64,000 bases of DNA from Variovorax guangxiensis (GTDB lineage: Bacteria > Pseudomonadota > Gammaproteobacteria > Burkholderiales > Burkholderiaceae_C): the NCBI RefSeq assembly GCF_003952165.1, contig NZ_RXFT01000001.1:806001-870000 (forward strand). Reading direction: 5' to 3'. The notes under the pieces are model-generated. The model did no database searches and had not been told where the DNA came from. It worked only from the letters and a program-made list of their open reading frames with translations. The first letter of the stretch is position 1. Each line of letters begins with the position of its first letter. The position numbers and the translations under genes are program-made. Positions 25,092 to 33,615 of this stretch are shown here, in pieces.

Positions 25092-26347
25092 GATGCCTGC
25101 CTCCGCGCCAGCAGGCGCGCGATGGGAAAGAAGCCAAAGTGCAGGCGCATGCGCGTCTCGTACAGCGCGAAGTCGCTCAGGCAGGCGATGAAGAAAACGT
25201 AGTGCGGCTTGCCGGGAAAGAGCGAGGCCACCACCACGTACGACGCCAGCCGCAGCGCCACCTCCAGCAGCGCCCACTGGCCGAGCGAGCCCATCGAGGT
25301 CTTCAGCGACAGCACCATCTCGTGGTGGATCGTGTAGGTGCGCAGAAGGAAGTAGGGCGCGATGCAAAGGAAGATGGTGCGCGCCTCGTTGCCCAGCTTG
25401 AGCAGCGGCGCGGCCACCGAGATGAGCGCGGCCAGCCCGACGAAGAGCCCGCACCCCAGCAGGAAGGAGTGCCGCGCGAGCCGCAGCTTCGCGGCCGTGA
25501 AGTTGCCGGCCTCGGTCTCCAGCATCGCGGGTGTTTTTGTGACCAGGAAGGCCTGCACGAACTGCGAGGGCGCCTCGGCGAGCAGGAAGGCGAGCTTGAA
25601 GGCGCCCACGTAGCTCAGCGGCATGAAAGAGGCCACGATCAGCAGGTCCGACTTGCGAAGCAGGAACATGAGCAGCGAATACACCGTCGCCCCGGCCTGC
25701 GAGGCCAGCCCGAGCGCCGCGCGCCCCACCGGCGGCGCCTCGCCGTTGGCCGGCAGGCCCACTGCCAGGCACACCACCACGACTGCGATCAGGTTGATGA
25801 GCAGCAGGTGCGCCACGCCCAGGTCGAAGCGCACCGCGGCGCAAACGCCCACGCCCGCGACCAGGATGGTCGCGCGGATGCCGGCCTCCAGGTTCAGCAG
25901 CCCCGCGTGGCCGAGGCCCCGGCTGAAGGAAAGGCGCAGGCTGTTGAATGCGAACACCGCCAGCGTGACCACCAGGATGGCGAAGGGCGCGTCGCCCACC
26001 GGCAGGCGCTGCACCGTGAGGATCACCGTCGCGAGCACGGTAGCCAGCGGCAGGCCGATGGACAGCGTGCGCACCACGTCGCCGCGCGTCACGCCCGGCG
26101 GCGCCGAGGCCGCGTTGCGCGAGAACAGCAGCGAGCTGCCCAGCGTGGCCACCACCAGCGCCACCTCCAGCACCGATTGGTAGACCGAGTACTCGCCGAA
26201 GCGCGCGGGCGGAACGCTCGCAGCCATCAGGAAGATGGCCAGGAAGCCCGACAGGTACACGTACAGCCGCGAAGCGAGCGCGCCCAGGCCCGACAGCCAT
26301 GCCATGCGCGCCCCGGGCAGCGGTAGTGGCAGGCTGAAGTGCTTCAT
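25088..26347 (-). CDS. Polysaccharide flippase-like membrane protein (Wzx/MATE-like)
   Basis: 419 residues from ATG 26347. About twelve hydrophobic segments over the full length, including LASRLYVYLSGFLAIFLM at the start, and a polar-helix arrangement like Wzx/PST flippases (FGEYSVYQSVLEV resembles the family's FGxYxxxxA motif). Expected to flip the undecaprenyl-linked repeat unit across the inner membrane. It overlaps the WcaI-like gene by 4 bp and sits among glycosyltransferases, which supports the call. Sequence similarity in this family is weak, so the assignment rests on topology and context. Confidence 0.8.
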   Translation of the reverse strand: MKHFSLPLPLPGARMAWLSGLGALASRLYVYLSGFLAIFLMAASVPPARFGEYSVYQSVLEVALVVATLGSSLLFSRNAASAPPGVTRGDVVRTLSIGLPLATVLATVILTVQRLPVGDAPFAILVVTLAVFAFNSLRLSFSRGLGHAGLLNLEAGIRATILVAGVGVCAAVRFDLGVAHLLLINLIAVVVVCLAVGLPANGEAPPVGRAALGLASQAGATVYSLLMFLLRKSDLLIVASFMPLSYVGAFKLAFLLAEAPSQFVQAFLVTKTPAMLETEAGNFTAAKLRLARHSFLLGCGLFVGLAALISVAAPLLKLGNEARTIFLCIAPYFLLRTYTIHHEMVLSLKTSMGSLGQWALLEVALRLASYVVVASLFPGKPHYVFFIACLSDFALYETRMRLHFGFFPIARLLARRQAS

Positions 26348-26366
26348 GGCGTCGGCTCGCTGGTGC

Positions 26367-27299
26367 TCATTTGCCGGCCGGCACGCGGTGCACGCGGCGC
26401 GTGTCGAACAGCCGGCGCGCGAAGGCGCCCGCGCGAAAGGCGTTGTTCTTCGCGCGACGGGCGATCTGCAGCCCATAGGTCACGGCCGCCACGGTGAGCA
26501 TGTGGCCGCGCAGGGCGTAGGGCATGGCCATCTTGGCGCTGCCCTGGAAGTGCAGCGCCACCACGCGAGTGAGCTCGCCCGAGGCGCTGGTCAGCCAGGC
26601 CTTGCCCTCGCGGTAGGCGATGCGCTTGGCGCCGCCCAGCACCTTGAACTCCCCGCGATGCAGGTTGTGCATGCCGTTGATGTTGTGGTCGACCACCGTG
26701 CCCTCGAGCACCCGGTTGATGGGCTCGTCGTTGCCGGTGGCGTGCGCCCAGAGGTAGAGCAGCGTCATGTCCGACACTCCGCCGCGCACGCCCCGGGCGG
26801 CGAAGCGCGCCGAGATCTCGCGCAGCTTCCGGCGCCCCGAGGGCGTGGCGTAGGTGTCGAGCACGCAGGCCACGAAGCGGCGCAGTCCGCTCGATGTCCA
26901 GTAGCTCACGTGCGGCGAGATCTGGCAGGGGGTCCAGCCGTCGGCCGACTGCATGCTGGAACCCGAGAAATCGGCCCTGCCCACCAGCCGCCTGATGTGC
27001 TGCCCCGCGCCCTGGAAAAGCAGCACGTCGCTGTCGATCAGCACGAAATCGCGCACTTCGGGGTTGGATTCCAGAAAGCGCGCAAGCAGGAAGTAGCGCC
27101 GGAAGCAGATCTTCTCGAACTCCGGCGTGTTGCTCGACAGGTGCACGTAGGAGCGGCAGAAGCGCTCGTAGGCCGGACCCGCGTCGGTGTCCGAGAGCAC
27201 GAGCAGCGGCTCGCCGGCCAGCTCCGCCGATTCGCGGCACAGCGCGAGGGTCTTGTTCTGGCGGTCTTCCACGACGATGAAGGGCAGGGGCGGGTTCAT
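26367..27299 (-). CDS. Putative GT-A-fold glycosyltransferase, unrecognised family
   Basis: 310 residues from ATG 27299. I do not recognise the family. A segment FVLIDSDVLLFQG (about residues 90-102) has a D-x-D motif after a hydrophobic strand, as in GT-A glycosyltransferases that bind a metal-nucleotide-sugar, and GGVSDMTLLYLWA could correspond to the acceptor/catalytic acidic region. No signal peptide or membrane segment. Position between the flippase and the fucosidase-like gene, 19 and 45 bases away, supports a role in building the exopolysaccharide repeat unit. Function as a glycosyltransferase is inference. Confidence 0.6.
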   Translation of the reverse strand: MNPPLPFIVVEDRQNKTLALCRESAELAGEPLLVLSDTDAGPAYERFCRSYVHLSSNTPEFEKICFRRYFLLARFLESNPEVRDFVLIDSDVLLFQGAGQHIRRLVGRADFSGSSMQSADGWTPCQISPHVSYWTSSGLRRFVACVLDTYATPSGRRKLREISARFAARGVRGGVSDMTLLYLWAHATGNDEPINRVLEGTVVDHNINGMHNLHRGEFKVLGGAKRIAYREGKAWLTSASGELTRVVALHFQGSAKMAMPYALRGHMLTVAAVTYGLQIARRAKNNAFRAGAFARRLFDTRRVHRVPAGK

Positions 27300-27344
27300 G
27301 GTGATCGGGTTGGGTTGAGGCAGGTGTGACAGCGTTTCTCTGAT

Positions 27345-28301
27345 TCAGGGCTTGCTCGCCGCCGTGACGCTCTTGATGAGCGCGACGTGCCCGGGAACGA
27401 AGCGGCCGGCTGCGTCGATGGGCATGTCCAGCGTGAAGAGGCCGCGCGCGGCTGATGCGTCGGCGATCCAGGCACGAAGCTGCGCGGCCGTGAATCGCGC
27501 CGGCGCGTCGCGGCCCCATGAGGCGGTCAGCGGCGTCAGCACGTGCAGGACGAGTTCCGAGGGCGGGCCGGTCAGGTGCGGCGGCGGCTGCATGTATTCG
27601 CCGGCCATCAGGTTCTGGCAGGGGGCCGACTTCGCGCTGAAGCGCTCCGCGCCTTCGCCCGCGTTGAAGGCCAGCCAGCGGTTGGTGGCGCCCGCGCGCG
27701 CGGCGCTGCACAGCATGTCCCAGCCGGCGGGCGTGATGCCCTTGGTGTTGTAGGTGCCGTCGAACCACCAGCCGCTGGCCAGCGCGCCATAGCGCTGCGA
27801 CCAGTCGCGGATCACGCTGGACCACGCCGCGATGAAACGGGCCGGCGGCGGCTCCTGCTCCGACACGTCGCCCAGGCAATCCATGAGCGCGCGGTCGGCC
27901 TGCGGCGCACGGAACGGCAGGTACAGGATCAGCGCGATGCCCCGGCTGCGCAGGGCCCGGCCGATCTCCAGCGGCAGGTCGCGCGGCGGGCGGTTTGCGG
28001 CGCTGGCCGGGCAGAGCACCTCCAGCGCCGCATTGGGCGCGATGTACTGGCCGCTGTTCTGCCCCAGCGTCAGGATCAGGTGCGAGACGCGCATCTCCGC
28101 CAGCGTGGCAGCGAAGGCTTCCACGTCGAAGCGCCTGATCTCGCCGATCGATTGCTTGTCGGGCAGGTAATGAACCATCACGCCGAAGCCCGGCGTCGGC
28201 GCCGATGCGGGCTGGGCATGGGCCGCCAGCGCCACCGCCACCGCCACCGCCAGCAGCAGCTTCGCGATCAATCGCACGACGGGCGGCAGGCATGCGGTCA
28301 T
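27345..28301 (-). CDS. Secreted alpha-L-fucosidase-like (GH29-like) protein
   Basis: 318 residues from ATG 28301, overlapping the upstream GT4 stop (ATGA). A signal peptide is clear: basic start, long Leu/Ala/Val helix and an AHA-like cleavage site near residue 30. The mature part resembles the GH29 barrel: FGVMVHYLP (compare FGIFIHWG), the HLILTLGQNSGQ strand, a helix for an LRSRGIALILYLPF strand, and SGWWFDGTYN, where WFDG corresponds to the catalytic-nucleophile region of fucosidases. It is shorter than true GH29 enzymes. In a cluster making GDP-fucose, a periplasmic fucosidase-like protein could trim, edit or bind the polymer. Confidence 0.65.
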   Translation of the reverse strand: MTACLPPVVRLIAKLLLAVAVAVALAAHAQPASAPTPGFGVMVHYLPDKQSIGEIRRFDVEAFAATLAEMRVSHLILTLGQNSGQYIAPNAALEVLCPASAANRPPRDLPLEIGRALRSRGIALILYLPFRAPQADRALMDCLGDVSEQEPPPARFIAAWSSVIRDWSQRYGALASGWWFDGTYNTKGITPAGWDMLCSAARAGATNRWLAFNAGEGAERFSAKSAPCQNLMAGEYMQPPPHLTGPPSELVLHVLTPLTASWGRDAPARFTAAQLRAWIADASAARGLFTLDMPIDAAGRFVPGHVALIKSVTAASKP

Positions 28302-29407
28302 GGCACGGCTCCCGCGAGCGACAGCGTGCCGCGCTTGAGCATCAGGTAGCGCCTCGCGACGTTGGCGGGTGCGCAGGTGCCGGCGTGCACCCACGCCGGG
28401 CGGGCGTGCTCGTGGTGCGCCAGGTACTGCGCGATCTGCTCCGGATCGTCGCCGTCGCTGCCCGCGAAGAAGGCGTATTCCGCGAACAGCTCGCGGTGCA
28501 CCGGAATGTCCGACAGCAGCAGCGGCACTCCCAGCGTCGCCGCCTCCGCCGCCGAGAGGTTGAAACCCTCGAAGGTCGAGAGCGAGATGAAGGCGGTGGC
28601 GCCCTGATACAGCCGCAGCAGCTCGTCGCGCGGCACCAGGCCGCGGTGCCGAACGCACTCGCGCACCTCGGGCGGCATCGCCGACACCATGCGCTGCACT
28701 TCCGCCGCACCGTTGCCGGTGATGTCGAGGTAGTCGACCAGCCCGGCAGCCTTCATGCGCTCGAAGAGCGCGAGGATGCCGGCGAAGTTCTTGTGCGGGT
28801 AGTAGTGGTAGGCCGCGATCAGATAGCGCGCGCCGGGCGCCGCGACGGCGGCCGGGGCGACTCGCGGCGCGTCCACCGGGTTGAAGATGACGCTGGAACG
28901 CGCGCCGCGGCCGAAGTGGCGTTCGAAGTCGCGCTGGCTGCTGCGGCTGATGAAGACCACGTCGGCCGCGCTGCGCGCCGCGCGCCAGAGATTCCAGTCG
29001 AGGAAGAGCCGCTTGAGGCGCCCGAAGTACTGCGGATAGGCCTTGTACTGCAGGTCGTGCACGATCACCACCGAGTCGCGATGCCGCCCCAGCAGAGTGA
29101 GCGGCAGGTAGTAGTTGGGGAACATCGAGAACAGCTGCTCGCCGGTGATCAGCGCGCGCAGCCGGTGGAAGTTGTAGAGCAGTGTGTCGAGCACGAAGCG
29201 GCTGATCTTCAGACGCTGCGCCAGAGCGAAGAGGCGCGGATGCCGTTCGCTCACCGGCACAACGCGGTCGTCGGGCGAAAGCCGCATGTGGCGCAGCAGC
29301 ACCTGCGACACGTTGAGCACGCCGCCGGCCGCCTTGTTGAGGCGCACGGTGTCGTAGTAGAGATAGGCGGCCATGGGTGCTTCTTTCTTTCTTTCTTCTT
29401 CCTTCAT
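28298..29407 (-). CDS. GT4-family glycosyltransferase
   Basis: 369 residues from ATG 29407, which overlaps the wzy-like stop as ATGA; an alternative ATG at 29374 (MAAYLYYDT) would use the purine-rich stretch just before it as RBS. Recognisable as GT-B/GT4: IVHDLQYKAYPQYF, the linker VIFNPVD, SSVIFNPV-type loop, then FISLSTFEGFNLSAAEAATLGVPLLLSDIPVHREL (about 280-315), which contains the E-x7-E-like donor-binding pattern (EGFNLSAAEA). Similar to mannosyl/rhamnosyl transferases of capsule loci. The first codons are built of a tetranucleotide repeat (29381-29396). Confidence 0.85.
   Translation of the reverse strand: MKEEERKKEAPMAAYLYYDTVRLNKAAGGVLNVSQVLLRHMRLSPDDRVVPVSERHPRLFALAQRLKISRFVLDTLLYNFHRLRALITGEQLFSMFPNYYLPLTLLGRHRDSVVIVHDLQYKAYPQYFGRLKRLFLDWNLWRAARSAADVVFISRSSQRDFERHFGRGARSSVIFNPVDAPRVAPAAVAAPGARYLIAAYHYYPHKNFAGILALFERMKAAGLVDYLDITGNGAAEVQRMVSAMPPEVRECVRHRGLVPRDELLRLYQGATAFISLSTFEGFNLSAAEAATLGVPLLLSDIPVHRELFAEYAFFAGSDGDDPEQIAQYLAHHEHARPAWVHAGTCAPANVARRYLMLKRGTLSLAGAVP
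29381..29396. repeat. Tetranucleotide repeat (TTCT)4 at the start of a glycosyltransferase
   Basis: Four perfect TTCT units on the plus strand (AGAA on the coding strand) lie between the two possible start codons of the GT4 gene. If translation starts at 29407 a gain or loss of one unit shifts the frame; if it starts at 29374 the tract is simply a purine-rich RBS region. Confidence 0.6.
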
Positions 29408-30729
29408 GCGCTCGGCAGGCGGCGCCGCACCACGCGCGTCATCGCGCGGCGGGTGCGGGAGCTCAGAGAGCCCGCGATGAATGCGGCGATCACTCCCGAG
29501 GCCGCGAACGGCCCCCAGCCGAGGATCGGGCCGCGCATGAACGGCACGTAGGCGGCCAGCAGCACCAGCGCCGCCAGGTAGGAACCCGACACCGGCCGCC
29601 CGGCCTGGACGGCGCGGTCCACCGCCCGGAAGGCGGCCGATACCGCGAAGCCGAATAGCGCCGGCCCTGCCAGGCCGAAGTCGAAATACGCCGTCGTGAA
29701 GGGCGGCAGCGAGAGATTGGCCTGCGAGAAGTTGCCGAGGATGGCCGACCAGCCCAGCGGGTCGAAGTCGGGAAACATCTTCAGGCTGCGCGGCAGGAAG
29801 AACGAGAAGGCCGACAGCAGGTAGCGGCCCCAGCCCAGGTCCGGAATTGGCGCGCGCTCCAGGATGCCCGCGACGACGAACATCGCGTCGAAGTCCTGGC
29901 TGAAGGGAAAGGTCCGCAGCTCCTCGCCCCAGATGCTGCCGCGCGAGATCAGGTTCAGCACCGGCCCCAGCCCCGCGATGGAGCCGAAGATCAGGCCCGC
30001 GAGCAGCCAGCGCCGGCTGCGCGCCAGCGCATGGACGAGCAGCGGCAGCAGCCCGATCAGCAGGACTTGCCGGGCCGTGTTCACCGGGTTGGCCGCGATC
30101 GCCGCCAGCCCGAAGGCGATGCCCGCCACGCCCCACGACCACAGCGTGCGGCGGCGCAACGCCTGGATGGCCAGCGCCACGAAGCACATCAGCACCACCA
30201 GCTTGGGCAGCGTGGAATAGAAGATGAAGTCGATGGCGAGGTTGTTGTCCTCGCTGCCCAGGCCCGCGACCCCACGCGCCACGAAGTTGAGCTCCGGCTT
30301 CACCAGCAGCGCGGCGAAGGCGAACACCGCGCAGCCCAGCAGCAGCAACTGGGCGTTGGCGAGCTCGGCCATGCGGCCGTCGCGCCGCGCCATCGCGTCG
30401 GCGGGCGCATCGCGCTCCCCCAGCCGCGCGGCCTCCACGCCCGCCATGTAGAGCAGCAAGAGCATCAGCGCCTGCGTGTGCGAATCGGCGCGCATCACGC
30501 CCGCGTCCCAGAAGTCGATGTCGTGCGATATCTGCATCGCCGGCGCGATAGAGAAGTAGGTCAGGATGGCCGCGTAGTGGATCAGCAGGAACACGCTGCC
30601 GCCGGCCGATCCCAGCATCGCGATCTGCACCAGCGACAGCACGAACACCGCCGCGTAGCCCCAGACCGGATCGACCAGGCCGCACAGCGCGGCGCAGACG
30701 ATGCCGGACCAGAAGGCGAGGGGGCGCAT
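29404..30729 (-). CDS. O-antigen/exopolysaccharide polymerase-like membrane protein (Wzy-like)
   Basis: 441 residues from ATG 30729. Around eleven hydrophobic segments, with a large polar periplasmic-type loop between about residues 255 and 330 that contains conserved-looking Arg and aromatic residues (ISRGSIWGEELRTFPFSQDFD and LGWGRYLLSAFSFFLPRSLKMFPDFDPLG). The topology and the NPVNTARQVLLIGLLPLL stretch are typical of Wzy/EpsG-like polymerases, which join lipid-linked repeat units in the periplasm. As always for Wzy, primary sequence is weakly conserved, so topology plus being the only such protein in the cluster carries the call. Confidence 0.8.
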   Translation of the reverse strand: MRPLAFWSGIVCAALCGLVDPVWGYAAVFVLSLVQIAMLGSAGGSVFLLIHYAAILTYFSIAPAMQISHDIDFWDAGVMRADSHTQALMLLLLYMAGVEAARLGERDAPADAMARRDGRMAELANAQLLLLGCAVFAFAALLVKPELNFVARGVAGLGSEDNNLAIDFIFYSTLPKLVVLMCFVALAIQALRRRTLWSWGVAGIAFGLAAIAANPVNTARQVLLIGLLPLLVHALARSRRWLLAGLIFGSIAGLGPVLNLISRGSIWGEELRTFPFSQDFDAMFVVAGILERAPIPDLGWGRYLLSAFSFFLPRSLKMFPDFDPLGWSAILGNFSQANLSLPPFTTAYFDFGLAGPALFGFAVSAAFRAVDRAVQAGRPVSGSYLAALVLLAAYVPFMRGPILGWGPFAASGVIAAFIAGSLSSRTRRAMTRVVRRRLPSA

Positions 30730-30771
30730 GGCGGGCCTGCTGTGTGGGGATGGAAGCCGCTCGTGCCGCTT

Positions 30772-31896
30772 TCAGGCCTCGATGCTCTGCGGCGTGTGAT
30801 AGCCGTGACGCTGCAGCAGCGCCTGGCGCTTGGCCAGTTCGAGATCGCTGGCCACCATCTCGGCGATCATCTGATCGAGGGATATCTCCGGTACCCAGCC
30901 GAGTTCATCCGCTGCCTTCGAGGGATTGCCGCACAGTGTGTCGACTTCCGAGGGGCGGAAGTAGCGCGGATCGACGCGGACCAACACATCGCCCGGGCAG
31001 ACCGCAGGTGCGTCTTCGCCGGTGACATCGGCGGCGATCGCCACCTCGTCGATGCCTTCGCCCTCGAAGACCAGCGAGATGCCGAGTTGCCGCGCGGCGC
31101 GGGTCACGAAGTCGCGGATGCTGTATTGCGCTCCGGTCGCGATCACGTAGTCGACGGCCGTGGGCTGCTGCAGCATCAGCCACTGCATCCGTACGTAGTC
31201 CTTGGCATGGCCCCAGTCGCGCAATGCGTTCATGTTGCCGAGGAAGAGGCACTGTTCGAGGCCCTGCGCCACGTTCGCCAGGCCCCGCGTGACCTTGCGG
31301 GTCACGAAAGTCTCTCCTCGGCGCGGACTCTCGTGGTTGAACAGGATTCCGTTGCAGGCGTAGAAGCCGTAGGCCTCGCGGTAGTTCTTGGTAATCCAGT
31401 AGGCGAAGAGCTTCGCCGCACCGTAGGGGCTGCGCGGGTAGAAGGGAGTCGCTTCGCTCTGGCGGGACTCCTGCACCTGTCCGTAGAGTTCGCTCGTGCT
31501 GGCCTGGTAGAAACGTGTCTTCGATTGAAGGCCCAGGAGCCGGATGGCCTCGAGCAGGCGCAACGCGCCCAGGCCATTGATGTCGGCCGTGTACTCGGGA
31601 CTTTCGAAGCTGACGGCCACATGGCTCTGCGCCCCCAGGTTGTAGACCTCGTCGGGCTGCACCTCCTGCATGATCCGGGTGAGGTTGCTGCCGTCGGACA
31701 GGTCGCCGTGGTGCAGGTGCAGATGTCGCTGCGCCTTCGAATGGACGTCCGAGTAGAGATGGTCGATGCGTCCCGTGTTGAACTGGGAGGACCGCCGCTT
31801 GATGCCGTGCACCTCGTAGCCTTTTTCGATCAGCAACTCGGCAAGATAGGAGCCGTCCTGGCCGGTGATGCCGGTGATCAGAGCGCGCTTAGACAT
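30772..31896 (-). CDS. gmd: GDP-mannose 4,6-dehydratase
   Basis: 374 residues from ATG 31896. Strong family match: [18 protein letters not shown] at the N-terminus, [24 protein letters not shown] with catalytic Thr/Ser and Glu, YGAAK (Tyr-x-x-x-Lys) and [16 protein letters not shown]. It dehydrates GDP-D-mannose to GDP-4-keto-6-deoxy-mannose, using GDP-mannose made by ManC, and passes it to Fcl. Starts 8 bp inside the end of fcl, so the pair is translationally coupled. Confidence 0.97.
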   Translation of the reverse strand: MSKRALITGITGQDGSYLAELLIEKGYEVHGIKRRSSQFNTGRIDHLYSDVHSKAQRHLHLHHGDLSDGSNLTRIMQEVQPDEVYNLGAQSHVAVSFESPEYTADINGLGALRLLEAIRLLGLQSKTRFYQASTSELYGQVQESRQSEATPFYPRSPYGAAKLFAYWITKNYREAYGFYACNGILFNHESPRRGETFVTRKVTRGLANVAQGLEQCLFLGNMNALRDWGHAKDYVRMQWLMLQQPTAVDYVIATGAQYSIRDFVTRAARQLGISLVFEGEGIDEVAIAADVTGEDAPAVCPGDVLVRVDPRYFRPSEVDTLCGNPSKAADELGWVPEISLDQMIAEMVASDLELAKRQALLQRHGYHTPQSIEA

Positions 31897-32866
31897 GTTC
31901 GATCTCCTCGGTGAGGCGGGTGGATGCCTGATAGGCGGAATAGGTACGGCGCAAACCCTCGGCAAGCGGCACGCGGGCCTTCCAGCCGATGGCTGCCGCG
32001 CGGGACACGTCCAGCAACTTGCGCGGCGTGCCCTCGGGCTTCGCCGGGTCGTAGCGGATGTCTCCGCGGTAGCCGACGACGTCGCGGATCAGTTCCGCAA
32101 GCTCCGAGATCGACACGTCCTCGCCGGTGCCGAGGTTGATGTGGCTGCGCATCGGGTCCGTCTGCAGCTCGTAGGCCGCGCGGGGCAGGTTCATCACGGC
32201 GATGCACCCTTGCGCCATGTCGTCGACGTAGAGGAACTCGCGGCGTACCCGGCCGCTGCCCCAGATCTGCACGCTCGGCGCATCGTCCAGCTTCGCCTGA
32301 TGAAAGCGGCGGATCAGCGCCGGCACGACGTGGCTGTTCTCGGGGTGATAGTTGTCGCCCGGCCCGTACAGGTTGGTCGGCATCACGCTGCGGTAGTCGA
32401 CGCCGTGGCTTTCCCCGTACTGCCGGTTGTAGCTCTCGCACAGCTTGAGCCCGGCGATCTTGGCGATCGCGTAGGGCTCGTTGGTCGGCTCCAGCCTGCC
32501 GTCGAGCAGGTATTCCTCGTGTATGGGTTGTCCTGCCAGGCGCGGGTAGATGCAGCTCGAACCGAGAAAGAGAATCCGCCTGATGCCTGCAAGAAACGCC
32601 TGATGCGTCACGTTCGCCGCGATCATGAGGTTCTCGTAGATGAATTGCGCCGGATAGCTCGTGTTGGCATGGATGCCGCCGACCTTGGCAGCCGCCAGGT
32701 AGACCTGGTCGATCTGCTCTTCCGAGAAGAAGCGGCCTACGGCTCGCTGGTCCAGAAGATCGAGCTCGCAGCGCTGGCGGCAAACCACCTCGTGGCCGAG
32801 CTCGCGCAGCTGGCCCGCCAGGGCCTGGCCGACCATTCCACGGTGTCCCGCAACAAATATCCGCAT
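31889..32866 (-). CDS. fcl: GDP-L-fucose synthase
   Basis: 325 residues from ATG 32866. NADP motif [20 protein letters not shown] with catalytic Ser and Cys, YAIAK (Tyr-x-x-x-Lys), and the [28 protein letters not shown] signature are all present. Epimerises and reduces GDP-4-keto-6-deoxymannose to GDP-L-fucose in the cytoplasm. Length is usual. Follows the initiating sugar-phosphate transferase gene by 29 bases and overlaps gmd by 8 bp. Confidence 0.96.
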   Translation of the reverse strand: MRIFVAGHRGMVGQALAGQLRELGHEVVCRQRCELDLLDQRAVGRFFSEEQIDQVYLAAAKVGGIHANTSYPAQFIYENLMIAANVTHQAFLAGIRRILFLGSSCIYPRLAGQPIHEEYLLDGRLEPTNEPYAIAKIAGLKLCESYNRQYGESHGVDYRSVMPTNLYGPGDNYHPENSHVVPALIRRFHQAKLDDAPSVQIWGSGRVRREFLYVDDMAQGCIAVMNLPRAAYELQTDPMRSHINLGTGEDVSISELAELIRDVVGYRGDIRYDPAKPEGTPRKLLDVSRAAAIGWKARVPLAEGLRRTYSAYQASTRLTEEIEHV

Positions 32867-32895
32867 ATGTTCTTTCGGTAGGGAATCGAAGCCGG

Positions 32896-33615
32896 TCAGC
32901 GCGACCCGCGCGCCCCCGTCACCACCCCGAAGGTCTTCAGCAGGATCACGAAGTCCCGCCACAGCGACAGGTGCGCGACGTACTCCGCGTCCATCGCGGC
33001 GCGGCGGCGGTAGCTGATCTCGTTGCGCCCGCTGATCTGCCACAGGCCGGTGATGCCAGGGCGCACGGCGCAGTAGTGGTCCCAGTAGTCGCCGTACAGG
33101 TCCTTCTGCGCGAACATGCAGGGGCGGGGGCCGACCATGCTCATGTCGCCCTTGAGCACGTTCCAGAACTGCGGGAACTCGTCGATGCTGTACTTGCGCA
33201 GGAAGGCGCCGAAGCGAGTGATGCGCGGGTCGTTCTGCAGCTTCTGGTAGACGGCCCATTCGCGCCGCGCGGCCTCGTTCTGGCGCAGGTGGCGCGCCAG
33301 CACCGCGTCGGCGTCGGCCACCATCGAGCGGAACTTGTAGAACTTGAAGACGCGCCCGCCCTTGCCGTAGCGCGGCTGCATGTAGATGGCCGGGCCTCCG
33401 GAGGTGTAGAGCACGCCGAGCCATACGAGCGCATAGGCCCAGCCGAAGAAGAGGAAGAAGGAGCCGGCCATCAGGATGTCGGCCATGCGCTTGGCGCGGC
33501 GCAGCCAGGGCGCGCCGCCCAGCGGCATGTAGGGCGCCGTGTTGGCGGCCGCGGTGCCGACGCCCGGATTGCCGGGCCCGTGCCCGGTGGAGGAGGTGGA
33601 TCTGAGCGTGTTCAT
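32896..33615 (-). CDS. Initiating polyprenyl sugar-1-phosphate transferase (short WbaP/WcaJ/PssY-type)
   Basis: 239 residues from ATG 33615, overlapping the wzc stop (ATGA). One hydrophobic re-entrant segment (about 47-72) follows the basic [12 protein letters not shown] start, then the bacterial sugar-transferase catalytic domain: [36 protein letters not shown] and [21 protein letters not shown]. Lacks the extra N-terminal membrane region of full-length WbaP. Loads the first sugar-1-phosphate (typically glucose or galactose) onto undecaprenyl phosphate, starting repeat-unit synthesis. Confidence 0.94.
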   Translation of the reverse strand: MNTLRSTSSTGHGPGNPGVGTAAANTAPYMPLGGAPWLRRAKRMADILMAGSFFLFFGWAYALVWLGVLYTSGGPAIYMQPRYGKGGRVFKFYKFRSMVADADAVLARHLRQNEAARREWAVYQKLQNDPRITRFGAFLRKYSIDEFPQFWNVLKGDMSMVGPRPCMFAQKDLYGDYWDHYCAVRPGITGLWQISGRNEISYRRRAAMDAEYVAHLSLWRDFVILLKTFGVVTGARGSR

